A stretch of 64,000 nt of DNA from Trogon surrucura (GCA_020746105.1 CM036617.1:171024412-171088411), one strand, 5' to 3'. Shown: positions 36,301 to 48,660, counted from the first letter of the stretch. The notes: generated from the sequence alone by a model not told the origin. Numbers and translations: made by a program.

Positions 36301-38111
36301 TAGGAGTTGCTGCAACCACGGCAAGTAAAAATTGAACTGTGTGATATATGTGTGTCTTTAACACGATGTTTCTTTCCCAAATGGTGGCTGAGAGTAGCTG
36401 AAGCATTTTATTCCTTTGTACTCTGTGACTTAAGTAGCTTTTTTTAAAAAAATAGTGAAGGGATTAGCTTCCATTTGTGTTTATCTTGGGTCTCTTTATT
36501 AGGTTTGTTCTATTAAACAATCTAGAAGTAAAGACTCAAACCCCAGAAGACACAACACAAAAAATGGGAAGAAAATAAAGTCGTAGAATGTACCTCAGCA
36601 TGTTTTTTTGTATTAGATAAAATATTATTTGTATTTGCCAGTGCAGGAACTAGTTTTACAAGATATGCAACCACACCACAGGACCAAATACAAACATAAG
36701 GCTGAGGGAAGGAGAAGGGAAGGGGGACTGTGTGGTGAACTGGCATCCTTCCTCATAAGACCAGGAACACACATCAGCTCAAGCAGTATTGCTGAAGGTT
36801 GGTGCTGCCTGTGGTTATCTGGTGCCACTTTACCTTAGTTTAATTCCTTCATGGGAAAAAAAAAAAAAAAATAATCAAATCTTTAAGAGATAAAGTGGAA
36901 CAGATTTTTTCCCAAGAGAAAAAGCAGATTTGGTGACACTATCACATTCCACATATATGAGACATTAATCAGGTTTTTGTGCTTAAAAGCCACGGTATCA
37001 TTGCTTTTCTGTAAAATCACAATATTTTTTATCTTAAGTCAAATGTAAGGTTTTAAACAATACTGAATGATTTTATGGAAGTTGAGAATACTTTGAATAT
37101 TTATTTTGCTACGAGTTTAGAAAATGCTTGTTTTCACTTTGTAACAGAGCCAAATAATCTTCTAGGGGAAAGAAAAAGAACAACACAAATCAGTTTTTCA
37201 CTTACCAATACCATCAAATGCTATGGGGCAGATAATTCTTTTTATTAACTCACCCTAGCAGCAAAAGCTAGTACAGGGACAAGCTTCTCTTGTCAGAGAC
37301 CCAGCAGACCAATTTTAGGGGATTCTGTGACAGGTGAAGTCTCTCAGAGTCCTTCAGGATCAGTGTCCAGGGCTGGATTTTTTTCTGAGAATCATCCCTG
37401 AATTTCTGAAGAGCCTTTGGCTGACATCCTTAAGCAGAGACCATCCAAGAAAATCAAGATGTGCGTTGTCCGTGATTTAAGTGTGTAAGTTGCATCACTA
37501 TTTATTTTCAGCTCTTCACTTTGTGTTAGTGGTTTCACTTTGTTTTCGTAAGCACGTTATTTAGAAGCTACTGTTTCTGTCACGTGAGTGAGATCTGCAT
37601 CAATTACAACTAATTTTAAATTAGCATCCAAAATGCATTCCATCTTCAAAGGTGAAGATTAGTGGGGTTTTAAATGCCTGCTTTGGTCTCCCATCAGTGC
37701 TTTAAGTGAAGGTCTGAGAGTTTTGATCACGCTCCTCTCCTCCTTCTTGCAGAAATCAAGGAAATAAGGTTTCCCTTAGAAAAATGTCATAACTGTTCCC
37801 AGTTACTACAGTCTTGTGTTATTACCACTACATGTGCACAGATGTGAGAGTTCATAAATAGCTTTTGCTGTACTGTTTGGCATGGTAAGGCTGAACATGC
37901 TTTAGTAGAAGCACTGTAATAGAAGAGGGGAAGGAAAAAGCGTTGCCTTTGCTGTGAGACCTTAGCTGCATTTCCCCTTGTAGTTTACATATCTTCTCAA
38001 TGCTGAGAGCCACAATTTTTTGGTCTCCAATTCTAATTAAGATGAAGGAAAGAAAGGATGAGATGAACATCGCTGTCATCCCTCACAGCAGTAGACTGTA
38101 TAGCATAAGGT
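33362..38111. other. Unique non-coding DNA
   Basis: Mostly AT-rich with GC-richer patches at 34.26-34.48 and 35.5-35.95 kb. It holds a run of 16 A residues at 36856-36871 and the A/T palindrome-like TTTTTTTAAAAAAAT near 36440. One exon-like interval at 35931-36000 is listed separately. No gene is supported. Confidence 0.5.
35931..36000 (+). other. Exon-like interval, 70 nt
   Basis: The acceptor is CCCTCTTCCTTTGCAG. The phase-0 frame reads QEKEQPPSLEESWEATLVTV and would join in frame to the donor at 9981. The only donor before its TGA (36008-36010) is AACAA|GTCAGT, which lacks a purine at +3 and is weak. The peptide is hydrophilic and acidic, plausible for a coding exon, but I do not recognise it and it may be chance. 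Confidence 0.15.
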
Positions 38112-38565
38112 GGCATGATGATCCAGGGGCTGGAGCACCTCTTCTGTGAGGACAGGCTAAGGGAACTGGGATTGTTCAGCCTGGAGAAGAGAAGACTCTG
38201 GGGGGACCTTATAACTGCCTTCCAATACCTGAAGGGAACCTACAGGAAGGCTGGAGAGGGACTTTTTACAAGAGTGTTCACCAATAGAACAAGGGGAAAT
38301 GGATTTAAGGTAAAGGAGAATAGATTTAGATTGGATCTTAGGAAAAAAATTCTTCAGTACGGGAGTGGCAAGATTTTGGAATAAATTTTCCAGAGAAGCT
38401 GTGGATGCCCCCTCCCTGGAGGTGTTCAAGGCCAGGTTGGACGAGGCCTTGAGTAACCTGGTCTAGTTGAGAGGCATCCCTGCCCATGTCAGGGAGGTTG
38501 GATTAGATGATCTCTAAGGTCCCTTCCAACCCAGGCCATTCTATGATTCTATGATTCTGTGATTT
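38112..38565 (+). mobile_element. CR1 LINE fragment, ~450 bp, with broken C-terminal ORF2
   Basis: It opens with GATGATCCAGGGGCTGGAGC and encodes [20 protein letters not shown], with RRLWGDLITAFQYLKGTYRK further on. This is the standard CR1 ORF2 C-terminal region. The frame is lost after ILQYGSGKILE (stop at 38382-38384) because of a small indel. The expected EAVDAPSLEVFKARLDEAL continues in another frame. The 3' UTR and tail are complete (CTATGATTCTATGATTCTGT). It is very similar to the copy at 50860, including the GGATCTTAGGAAAAAAATTC block. Confidence 0.95.
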
Positions 38566-38814
38566 GCTTCTTTCTCACAGCCTTCAATAAAAGATATTGA
38601 GCAAAGTCTGAATAGATCACATTGTCTACTTAAACAAATTCTCCAAGATATGTACTTTAAATGAATTAAGCAAAAAAAAAAAAAAAATTAGTTCACCTGC
38701 AGCCTTTTCCTAAACCTTTTTTTCAAACATCTTACTTATGAATTGTATTGCTCTGGTTTCCAGAAAATAGAGCTTTCAAATCATTAGTGCTAAGATGCAT
38801 TCCCTGACACCATA

Positions 38815-39007
38815 CTTCCCTTCCCTTCCCTTCCCTTCCCTTCCTCTCCCTTCCCTTCCCTTCCTTCCCTTCCCTTCCCCTTCCCTTCCCTTTCCCTTCC
38901 CTTCCCTTCCCCTTCCCTTCCTTCCCTTCCCTTCCTTCCCTTCCCTTCCCTCCCATCCCTTCCCTTCCCTCCCTCCCTTCCCTTCCCTTTCCCTTCCCTT
39001 CCCCTTT
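38815..39007 (+). repeat. (TTCCC)n satellite, ~190 bp, pure pyrimidine on the plus strand
   Basis: About 190 bp consist almost entirely of TTCCC units with occasional TTCC, CCCC, TCTCCC and CATCCC variants. The plus strand carries only C and T apart from a single A in one CATCCC unit. Open frames through it (Pro-Ser-Leu-Phe on plus, Gly-Lys-Arg-Glu on minus) are artefacts of the repeat. It lies 250 bp downstream of a CR1 tail. Long polypurine/polypyrimidine mirror tracts can form triplex DNA and vary in length. Confidence 0.97.
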
Positions 39008-42000
39008 TCTTATAAAATACATGAAAACCTATCCTGAGGTGCAGAAACAAGGTTGCTTGATTTCCATTTCATGTTCTTTAACTAATTAACTTGCCCTCTT
39101 GCTTTGGCTGTCTCCTGGTCCCAGAATCTTGGTATAAGCTCTACAAGCACCTCAGGAAACTGTGAGACAAGTCCAACCTGTACCTCGGAGAGGATCAGTG
39201 TGAAAGACTGACCATGAGACAGAGCAGTGCCAGTTAGGGGAATGCTGCTGTATCAGTGAAGTTAAAGCTATATGACTGTGTACTTTCAAACCATTTTATC
39301 CTGGGTTATGTAGGTTAAAATACAGCTCTTGAACATAGCTATTTTAAGCTGAACTCATTAAACTTGTGTGTGTGTGCAGGCTCCAAGAAGTGTGTAGAGG
39401 ATGTTGTGAACAGGCAGGTATGTTAACAGGCCACAGTTCACCCAAAGAACTGAATTTCTCATTCCTTTGCACCCTATAAGTTTCTTTTCACATCTCTGAA
39501 GTGAGTGACAGTGTTTCACACTGAATTACTTAGAGCAACAAATAGTCCCTGAAGTCTTCAGTCTTGTAACCTGGGACCTTTAGCTTCTAAAATGTTTGCA
39601 CTTCTTTTTCAATGTGTGCATTCAGACTTGATTTTTTAAAAAATATTACCAATGTGATGAAATGTAGGACTGTGGGCTAGATTCTGAGCCTGTTCATAGC
39701 CTTTCTTCCAGTGTAACTTGGCTGAATTTGCTGGATCCAGTCTTGATTTACACATAAGACTAGTTCACAGATCCTTGTTTTCTTTATTTTTCAGCTTCTC
39801 AGTGACTCTGATTCCTTCCATTTTGTAAGAAATGACTGTTTTTGCTAATACATTCATGATTAGGAAGGAATTTTTCCCATCCAAACTGTAAACCCCAACA
39901 GAATTTCGAGCCTGGTTTAAGACAGTATATTTGGCAAAGGATGGTAAAGAGGAATCCGAGCTTTCTTTGCTACAGGGAGACCACCCCCCACTATCCCACT
40001 GCTTCTACTTCTACCACCACTGTGTTCAGGCGGCAAACACAATGTTGGCTAGAAGGATCAGAGTGTCCCACGCAGTAGGTATCTGAAGCAGAAGCTATAA
40101 GGCCACCGAACTGTCTCCTCTGTTTTGTTTCAACTGCCACCACTGCCTGTTATGAGCAAGGACAAGGCTTGTTTTCCCATCTTTTCCCTTCCTAATCATT
40201 TATTCCAGAAAGGGACATAATTTACTTTTGTCCCTGGCAACACTGTAGGTGTGAGCAAAAATACCTCATTTGTGGTGAAAAGTGCTGCCAGCTACAGATT
40301 TGGAGAAAGTCTAAGAGTCCTTAGGCTGACTTAAGCCTGCTGATCGTCTAGATGCATTACCCTGCCTGTTGTGGAACATAGTTCCTGTTTTTAGACAAGC
40401 ATATATTGCTTTAGACAAATCCAAACCCATCAAATGTGCTTTTAAGTATGTTTGTAGTATCAGGTCTGAAAGGGGAAAAATAATTCTTTTTTCAATGCAT
40501 CTGAATAGAATTGGCGTGTTCCGCAGGGTTCTCAGGCTGTTCTGTTAAATAGCCAGCGCCCTCATCACCCTTAACCTCTGCTGCGACGCTTATCTGGGTG
40601 TCAGAATGAAGTGGAAGGAGGAAAGGCTGCTCACTGTCATCTCTCGAAACCACAACAAGGTGGCAGCGTACCTCAGGACATTACTGATGCATCGGCATCT
40701 GCATCTGGCTGGCCATTAGCTACCCCTTCCTCTGAGACACTGCTGGGCACAGGGCATATCCTGCATCTACCGCTGCCACAGCACCTCCAGCCACAAAGGA
40801 GTCATGAGAAGAGATGGTATTGATTGCTGGGGAACACTGTAGGTCTCCCACAACAGTCAGTATTAGATAGTAAATCATGAATTTAAGCGTCAGGCTGCAT
40901 GGGTATATATATATACAGATAAGTATGTGTGGAAGGGAACATTGCTACAATAACCCACTTTTGATAATCTATGTTGACAGGGGAGCATTGTGAGCCGAAG
41001 CTTGTCTAAGCTGCCATTCATACTAGTTACTGATGGTCACAGCCTCCATGAGGTTTCCACATTTTAGCCCATTTATACTTCTGTCTTCCAGAACATCACT
41101 GCCAGTAACTAACTACCACAGGTAAACTGTGGTGTGCAAGAGGGGTGGCTCTTAACCACAGGCAGGTGGCGGGGGGTAGGCAACAGATGAAAGTGGATGG
41201 CAGAGCAAAACTGGTTTTGTTGCGTGCTGAAGCTATAGGTTTGCCTGTGCTTAAATTTGGCCATCAGGAATCCTAATGCTGCTTGTTCTCTGGCTGCTGG
41301 GAAGAACTTATTCCAGTGCCACTTAGGGGTCCTCACATGGATCTGCAGAGCATCTCAGTGTCATGTCACATTTGTTCCTTCCATCCATTGCTCACTTTTT
41401 CCACTTGCTTACATCTGTGCAGAGGGGAGCTCTTTGTATCCTGAGCTGAGGTTGTGTGTGCAGTTCTGCATGTGCCAGTAAGGACCCTGTGAGCATGGGG
41501 ACCTCTGCCTTTGTCTGGAAAGGTCTCAGAACAGGTACGAGTGTGTTTGTGCTTGGTGTGTACAGACCATAAGCAGTGTCCGCTACTCCATGGGAATGGA
41601 GAGGAGAAGATCCTCAAGTGCATATTCCTCTGGCACCCGTGTTGCCTCAAGGACTGTTTTGTCCTCATAGTCAACACAGAATACTGAGTTGAGATATCCC
41701 CGAGACCCACAAGAAAAGAGGACACTGATCACAGTCCCCTTGTCATGCTTCTTGCACAGCTTCCTTGCTCCCTGCTGGTTGTCTCCACTGGCTCCTGAAA
41801 ACTCCTTCACTTCCCTTTCCTCTGGTGCCCAGGGCATCTGCTCCCCTGTCCTTCACATGGAGTTGCACTTGGCAACAGTGACTGCAAGCAAGAAGCTTAG
41901 AGCTGGCTCTTTATTACAGTGTGGTACATATCATGGCAGGTGAAGGTCTAGAAAGCTATCTGAGATTGACACCAAGGTGTGTATGCACTAGGGAGGTGAG

Positions 42001-45000
42001 AGATAGGGAAATATTTGCATCCTTCATGAAGACGTGTCTTCACCTGTGTGTTTTGGAGGTACAGTTCTTTGGGATTTTTTCTCACTGTGATTGATTGAAT
42101 TTACTTGGCCAAAGATAGGCTCAGAGATGTAGGTCTTGAGAAGACTGGGAAAAACAACAGTTTGGAAACAAGATAACAAGGGGGAAAAAAAGACAGATAT
42201 GACTTTACTTAAAGTGCAAAATGGAAGGCAGATACCCCTGTCAGCTTGCAGAGCTGTACCATTTTCTTATTCATTTGGAATAGCTTTTGGGTTTTTTTGG
42301 TTTTGTCAGCTGATATAATGGCTTTTGGCTTTTTATTGTGTATACAGGGTCCTGATTTACAGCTGTGTGGGAAAGTAGAAGTGACTTTCTTAGTTAAAGC
42401 AAGATTCTTATCTGAGGTGGTTTTGTTTTCAAACTTCTTCTCAGTTATCTGCTTTCCACTGGAATTACATACTTGTATTGCTTCCCAGCCTGATTTTGTG
42501 CTTGGAATGAAGTTGGCTATTCTTTTGCAGTCAAAACAAGAACATATTTAATCTGTTATTTTTACTTCTGAGGGTTATTTTTTCCCCAGGACAGCACATG
42601 GACAGACACAAACTTCCTGAAAGTACTTCTGCAATGAAACAAGCTTAAACCAGTGACTCAGTTGCACAACTTTTTCTGATATTTGTAGAGATCTTGCTCT
42701 TTAACAAGTGGTCCTATGCTTTCAGAGGTAATCACTGCAGAATTGGATTCAGGCTCAAATTCATTGCAGGTTCATCATGGGATTATTAACAGCTGCTTCT
42801 GCTGGTTGTAAATCCTGTCTCAGAAGTTCAGGATGCAGTTGTAAAGGTCAAAATTTCCTCTGCTAGAACTACCTGAGGGAGACAGCCCAGGCTGGGAGAA
42901 AGGTGAGACTGGAGCAATAGGGTGGGTGTATGGTTACCTGACTTTTTCAGCGGTTTGCTCTAAAGGAGTGCAAAACAGAACTGAAGCTGTCCTCGCTCCT
43001 CTGGGAAGAACTGATGGCAAAGATGTTGCCTAATCTTTCCCAAGTTGGGTGTTTAGTTGGTGAATATTGATTTGCTATGGAGTGTTTTCGACTTCAGATT
43101 GGAACAAATTTATGTCTGGCCCACAGACTAGAAAAATATTGGCTATGGAAGATGATAAGAATATGCAGTGCTTGGCTGAAATGAGTATGTGCAATCTGGT
43201 TAGGGAGATGGAGAAATCAATCATTATGTGACAAGTCCTGGGACGTATTTTGGTAGTTCTAGAATGTATTTCACTGCTTTAAAGTGCTTGCATAACAGCA
43301 GGAAATAAAATCCAGCTTTGAGGTTTAAAGTGTTTACTCTGTGAAAATCCTCTGAGTTCAATCTTTTTCAGATATTTATGATCCGGTGAGAATTAAACCT
43401 TAGTAGAAGGTTTATGAAGCATGAACGTATACATAAACAAATGCACACACTTGGATATGCTCGTCTGCACACTCTGCATTGTCTCGGTTCCCTACTTGGA
43501 AGGGGGGGTGAATTGTCTCAGAATTTACAAAAGTGAATTTAGTTACTTGAAGTAATTAGGACAGTGTATTCCGCTTGTGAAGCAGCCACAAGGGTGACTT
43601 CTTGTATCAAATTACAGCTTTTCCTAAACTTCTAAGTCATTAAAAGTTGAAGTGTATAAACTGGCTCCCTTGCTTCAGTGCTCTCCTGGGACTATGGACT
43701 GAGGTACCTTGTGGGGTTGGAGCTGCAACTGCTCTGCAGTGCAATAATGGTTCCAAAAGGACTTCCCAAGTAGTGTTTTGAGTCTACCAACTACTTGAGA
43801 TCATATACAGCTAGAAAAGAAAGGGCACGTTTTGCCCCCAGGTGGCCTGCATAGAATGGAGTACAAGGGGGCTAGTAACATACAGTTCTATTTTCAGTAG
43901 TGCTTGTGTGCTTTTTGCACAGAGAGAAAATATTTTAATCCTTTGGGGCAAACTCTTCTTTTGGAAATGCACAGGTCTGGCCATATGCATGTTTTACATC
44001 TGCCTTCTCTCCTTTTCTGCTTGTGGGGGCGTGTGGTGTTAATCAATAATAACATCTGGGGAAAAAAAATTACAGTTTCAAAAGGTTTTCTTTTACCATT
44101 TCTTGTTAGTACTCAGGTTTTTGGTGGCATACTGTGTAAAAGGTGCTGTAGGTATAGTACACAGGGGGGTAGCAGAAGATAAACTGGCCTGGAAAAAAAA
44201 AAAAAACCAGCAAAAAGAACAGAAGTACTACAACAATTTTGAGCTGAATTACTAACTTGTACTTTGTAGTAGACAAAAACTGTGCTGGAGTAATTTCTTG
44301 GTGTTCAAACACATTTCTGAGAACACCTGCCACTGGATTTCCAGCTTTATGTTCCAAGTGAATAGAATCCAATAAATGTTACATTTGGTTCTCATTTTCC
44401 ATATATAGACTTGAGTTTCAATTTACATAAACCCTACACTGAGAAATGTTTTTTCTGCTTCCTCTGTTTGTCATTGTGTATATTTTCTTGAACATGGCAA
44501 CACTTTGAAAGAATTTGCTATCTTTCTGAGGCATACTGAGTAGGATATATTCCCCAAATTTGTTCTCCCAGTGTTAACTGTTTTACTCTGTAAATAAATC
44601 CAGCAAGCCTAAGCCAGAATATTACATTTTGTGTTAAAGATTATGGTAGTCAACTGAATTGGCAAACACACAGAGCCTGTTCTGTGCTTGATGGTACTTG
44701 TACTGGCATAGGGTTCTAAATTTTCTGTCTTTGGTCAACAAATCAAAATATCATAAAAGTTTGTTTAGGTTATGTTGTGCTTCTGATAGCTTTGATCTAG
44801 CAATGTATGTAGTGCTTGGCAGGGTGGGAGCCTGAAGTTAGAGAGTATCCTGATTTACAGTACACATGGATAAAATTATTTGATTATTATTATTACTGCT
44901 TATTATTTGATTATTATTATTGTTTACCACTTCCCTGCTACTTCTGATTGTTTGTGAACCGTACTTTCCTACTGTTTCTGCTAATCTTTAGTTATGCAAG

Positions 45001-45792
45001 TATTATTAACAGGTTTAATAACAACCAAGTGAGATATGAATTTTAATTTGAATTTGAATTTCTATATTCATGTCATAATTTTGCAGTTGTAACATGGAGT
45101 AGAAAAATATTGCTTTATTAGCTGTGTAAAAAGGAGAACTTTTGGTCGTCTTGTGTTTTAAAAGTAGACATAATTAAATCATTGCTAATCACAAAAAACA
45201 AATTAAAAGTTCTTGCACCAAAATAATTAATTTGCAGTGTTAATTTGCAGAAACCCAGAGGATGATGGGGATTGATCCTGTGATGGGTGCTTAATTTGAT
45301 GCTTCTGGTTCATGCAGTGCTCTAATCCTAACGACTTTTAAACGATGGAAGAAATTACTTGTATTCATCTGGTATTGCCTGAGAATCTTGCCTGTATCAA
45401 ATGCTGCAATCGGTTGAGAGGACTGATGAAAAATGACAGCACATAATCTCGTTCCAGTTAATCTACGTGTTCCCAGCAGGTTATTACTGGGTTTCTGTTG
45501 GTACCTGCAGATTTTGTACTTTCATTTTTCTGTTCTGTAGTCTTTAAAACCATCCTTCCCAAATCGAAATCATCTATGCAGATGCAGACTGGTCTCTGAT
45601 GCATTTGCTGTTGGAGAGTCAGAGAATGGTTCTCACAGCTGGAGAGAAGGTCCAAAAGGGAGGGGGACTCTTTGCTACTACATATGCCACAGGAGCAGGC
45701 ACGCTTTAATGGGGAGGAGAGCTGAGGAGAAAAGGGGAAAAAGGCATTGTTGGCTCCCCCTTTCTCCTATGCCTTGTGGAGCAAATATTTTT
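39008..45792. other. Unique AT-rich non-coding DNA
   Basis: No gene or recognisable transposon. It holds a short (TA)6 run at 40904-40915, an A13 run near 44191-44203 and an ATT-rich repeat at 44875-44922. Open frames are short; the longest (119 codons, minus, 41366-41725) overlaps others in opposite frames and has no recognisable domain. Confidence 0.5.
44875..44922 (+). repeat. ATT-rich microsatellite with a duplicated 20-bp block
   Basis: ATTATTTGATTATTATTATT occurs twice, with starts 27 bp apart. The repeat combines a trinucleotide array with a duplication of its flank. Confidence 0.8.
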
Positions 45793-46201
45793 AGAGTCAT
45801 AGAAATTTTTAGGTTAGAAAAGACCTTTAAGATCAAGTCCTAACTAGCAATGCCAGGTTCATCACTAAACCAGGTTCCTGGGCACCAGTTCTACAAGTCT
45901 TTTAAATACCTCCAGGGTTGGTGACTCAACCACTTCCCTGGGCAGCCTGTTCCAGAGCTTGACAACCCTTTTGGTGAAGAAATTTTTCCTAATAGCCTCA
46001 AGTTGCTCCAGGGGAGGTTTAGATTGGCTATTTCCTCTGTGCCACATGGGAGAAGAGACCGACCCTCACCTCCTACAACCTCCTTTCAGGCAGTTGTAGA
46101 GATCAGTAAGGTCTCTTCTGAGCCTCCTTTTCTCTAGGCTAAACAATCCCAATTCCCTCAGCCAATCCTCCTAAGATTTCTTCTCTAGACCCTGTAGCCG
46201 T
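45793..46201 (-). mobile_element. CR1 LINE fragment carrying a 33-bp microinversion
   Basis: The plus strand begins with a diverged reverse CR1 tail (AGAGTCATAGAAATTTTTAG, AAAAGACCTTTAAGATCAAG). It continues through CCTCCAGGGTTGGTGACTC, GGGCAGCCTGTTCCAGAGCT, GAGAAGAGACCGACCCTCAC and CAGGCAGTTGTAGAGATCAG to CTTCTCTAGACCCTGTAG. The 3' UTR and part of ORF2 are present. Minus-strand residues [20 protein letters not shown] are recognisable. Bases 45995-46027 are reversed in place relative to the usual CR1 order (see findings). The high divergence marks this as one of the older copies here. Confidence 0.9.
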
Positions 46202-46249
46202 AAAACCTTCATATGGCTGTGAATTATCTTGCAAAAGACTGGGTTGTTG

Positions 46250-46328
46250 GGCTCTGAGCAGGGAGGAGGCACACGCTGCTGTGGAGATCTTACCTGTGGC
46301 AGAACAACTTCATGTTTTACTGGAAAGA
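46250..46328 (+). repeat. Dispersed direct repeat, copy 1 of 2 (79 bp)
   Basis: About 79 bp starting GGCTCTGAGCAGGGAGGAGG recur at 47013-47091 with about nine mismatches. The longest identical run is 27 bp (46267-46293). The copies are direct and 763 bp apart. In the shared frame both read EILPxAEQLHxLL, but copy 1 stops soon afterwards. The family is unknown; it may be a local segmental duplication or part of an unrecognised repeat. Confidence 0.85.
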
Positions 46329-46589
46329 GATTTGTTTTGGCTTTGTTTGATTTATTAAACTTACTGATGTTCCTTTCTTTTTTTCCACTTTATTTCTTGA
46401 CTCATCCCTCATTTGTCTTTTAGAATGATCCTCCGCATAGAAAATCAGTAGTGAATTAATTTTGTATAGCTGACCAGAAGTTCACTGCTGACAGCTATGT
46501 ATTAAATAAGCTATTTTATGATGGAGGTTGAAACCTTTTCCTTTGCCTCTGCCAATGGCAAACTGGAGGAGAGACGCTTGCGTTTGTCC

Positions 46590-46930
46590 TCCAGCCCAAG
46601 CCTGCTGCCAGCGAGGGCCGGGCGATGGGGCTGCCTTTGTACGCACAGCCTGTTCTCAAGGCTAAAGTGGTTCTGCTTTCCTTAGCAGGCAGCAGCAAAC
46701 AAAAAGGGGCTTGTGAGCCAGCAGATATCTTGTATGACACGTATTCATGCAGAAATGGCTGTGGCCTCTGTTTTACCTTTGCTTATGTAAGGGTTGGGGG
46801 GAGGGAGGCCTGCTCCCGCTCCACGGTGCAGCCACGCTCCACTTGCCGCCGGCATTGGGCAGGGGAGCTCGGGCACGCACACGAAGCCGAGGTGACGGCG
46901 GTGGCTGGGCGTCAGGGGAAGCGAGTAGCC
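46590..46930. other. Small GC-rich, CpG-containing patch
   Basis: GC and CpG rise above the surroundings (CACTTGCCGCCGGCATTGGG; GAGGTGACGGCGGTGG). It is much weaker than the island at 9.3 kb. It could be a minor promoter, an orphan CpG island or a recombination-driven GC bump. No start codon plus donor combination stands out. Confidence 0.35.
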
Positions 46931-47012
46931 AGAGATACATCTCTCTCTCGAGCTTTTTTTTCCTCGCCATGTCCCTGCCTTTGGTTGGGGAGCACAGCCA
47001 GCCATGCTTCTG

Positions 47013-47091
47013 GACTCTGAGGGGGGAGCAGGCACACGCTGCTGTGGAGATCTTACCCATGGCAGAACAACTTCATGCTTTACTGAAAACA
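47013..47091 (+). repeat. Dispersed direct repeat, copy 2 of 2 (79 bp)
   Basis: This is the second copy of the repeat at 46250-46328, starting GACTCTGAGGGGGGAGCAGG. It lies within the 160-codon frame at 46747-47229, encoding HAAVEILPMAEQLHALLKTG. No function is inferred. Confidence 0.85.
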
Positions 47092-48660
47092 GGGACTAAA
47101 AAACACTTTGTGAGGCAGTGCAGGGTGGCCTTAGCTCCCTACAGGTGTGGAAATGATGATCATTTATGCTATCTGGTCAGAGACAAGTTTGTCTTCTCCA
47201 GGTATTTCCACAACAGTCCCTCAGTCTGAGGAGCTGAGATTCCTGAACCAACGCTCCTACCAGTGTACCTCCCTTAAGGTGTAGTGTTTGCCAAGCATTT
47301 AGTGAGTTGAAAACACAGGTACCTGCAGCATCACACAGCAGGAAAGCGTCAAGGCTATTTGATGAATCTCTCTCACGTTTTTGACCGACTGGTGAAGTAC
47401 AACAAACAAGCCTGAGCCTCTGTGAATTACCACGCTGTTTCTAAGATGTCTATTGCTTTTGATTTTGGTACATTTCATTGATATTGCTTAACACAAAAAG
47501 AAGAGATGCTTTTATATTTCTTTGCATCTCGTTTTGGTGCTAGAGTTGCCTCTGAGTGCATTTGAACTCCCTAGCACTGTCCGATGCGGGGAGTTCTTCA
47601 ATTAGCAACAACTGTCTCCTGCTGCTGGCTTTTTTTTTTGTTCTCTGTAAGCATCCCACTTTTGCTTCTCCTTTTCTCTTTTATCTGATTTTTTTTCCCC
47701 CCTTCCTGTCACTTTGTAGTAGAAGCTGTAATGTCACTGAGCTACTGCTGTGCCTCCCTGTCCTTTCTGTATCAGTCAAGTCAAGGGACAGAGAGAACAC
47801 CTTGAAGGTCACCGTTGCACCTTTGCTCTGGCTGCACATTGAAACGAAGGGTGCAGATGAGAAGGAAGCCATGCTTTTAGGGAGATGATCTGAACTCTGG
47901 GCCTCAGCTCTAGTTCTGATGCTGGCTGCCCCTTTTATAACTTGCAGATGCGTTTCCTATGAGAATAGTGCTGTGTGGTTGTTAAAAGAACTGGGATTTC
48001 TGCACAACAGAATTTCTCATGCTGCAACATTGAAAATCTCATCTGACCACTACTAATGGGAATCAAGAGTCATGTGGAAGATGTAGTATGATCAGGGGTC
48101 CTGAGCAGTAGCAGAGAACAGAAGTAGAAGAATCCTGGACTAAACGTGACAACCCCAGCTACTGCTTTCTTTATGTTTAATTATCTATGTTCTTCTTTGG
48201 CTACACTGTGGTAGTCTATGCTTTCTGAGAAGTGTGGTGCCCAGGCTGGGTGCAGTACTCTTGCTGAAGCAGTAACATCTACAGGGGAAACAAATGTTTA
48301 AAGATTCCAGTATGAAGTTTCTTTTAGGATCATCATTTGTTTGCTCTTTCAACAACGTGACAGTGGCATATATTTGTGACCCTGTCTGATCTCCACATCC
48401 ATCCATTCTCCATGTGCAGCTTATAACTACTTCTTCATTTGCTCATGCTGCATTATCATCTTATTTTAGGTCCATTCCACTTGATTTCTCAAATCCTTTT
48501 AACTTTTAATTCTGTCCTCCCGTGTGCTCTCAGTCTTTTCCAGATGCTGTCTGAACTGTGTATACAAAATGCATTGTCTCTATTTCACTGTCTCAGTCAA
48601 GACCTAAGCAAGTATCACATAGTACAGCCTTCCTCTTTGGTAGCGAACCACTGAAAAGCA

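Noticed and set aside
38732-39050. Gly/Lys/Arg/Glu-rich and Pro/Ser/Leu-rich frames
   Set aside because: They are translations of the TTCCC satellite, not proteins.
46747-47229. 160-codon plus-strand frame spanning repeat copy 2
   Set aside because: The equivalent frame stops early in repeat copy 1, and the N-terminal half is GC-rich low-information sequence.
48185-48420. Possible very old CR1 piece (GTGGTGCCCAGGCTGGGTGC)
   Set aside because: The similarity is limited to a short phrase. A sensitive repeat search is needed before calling it.
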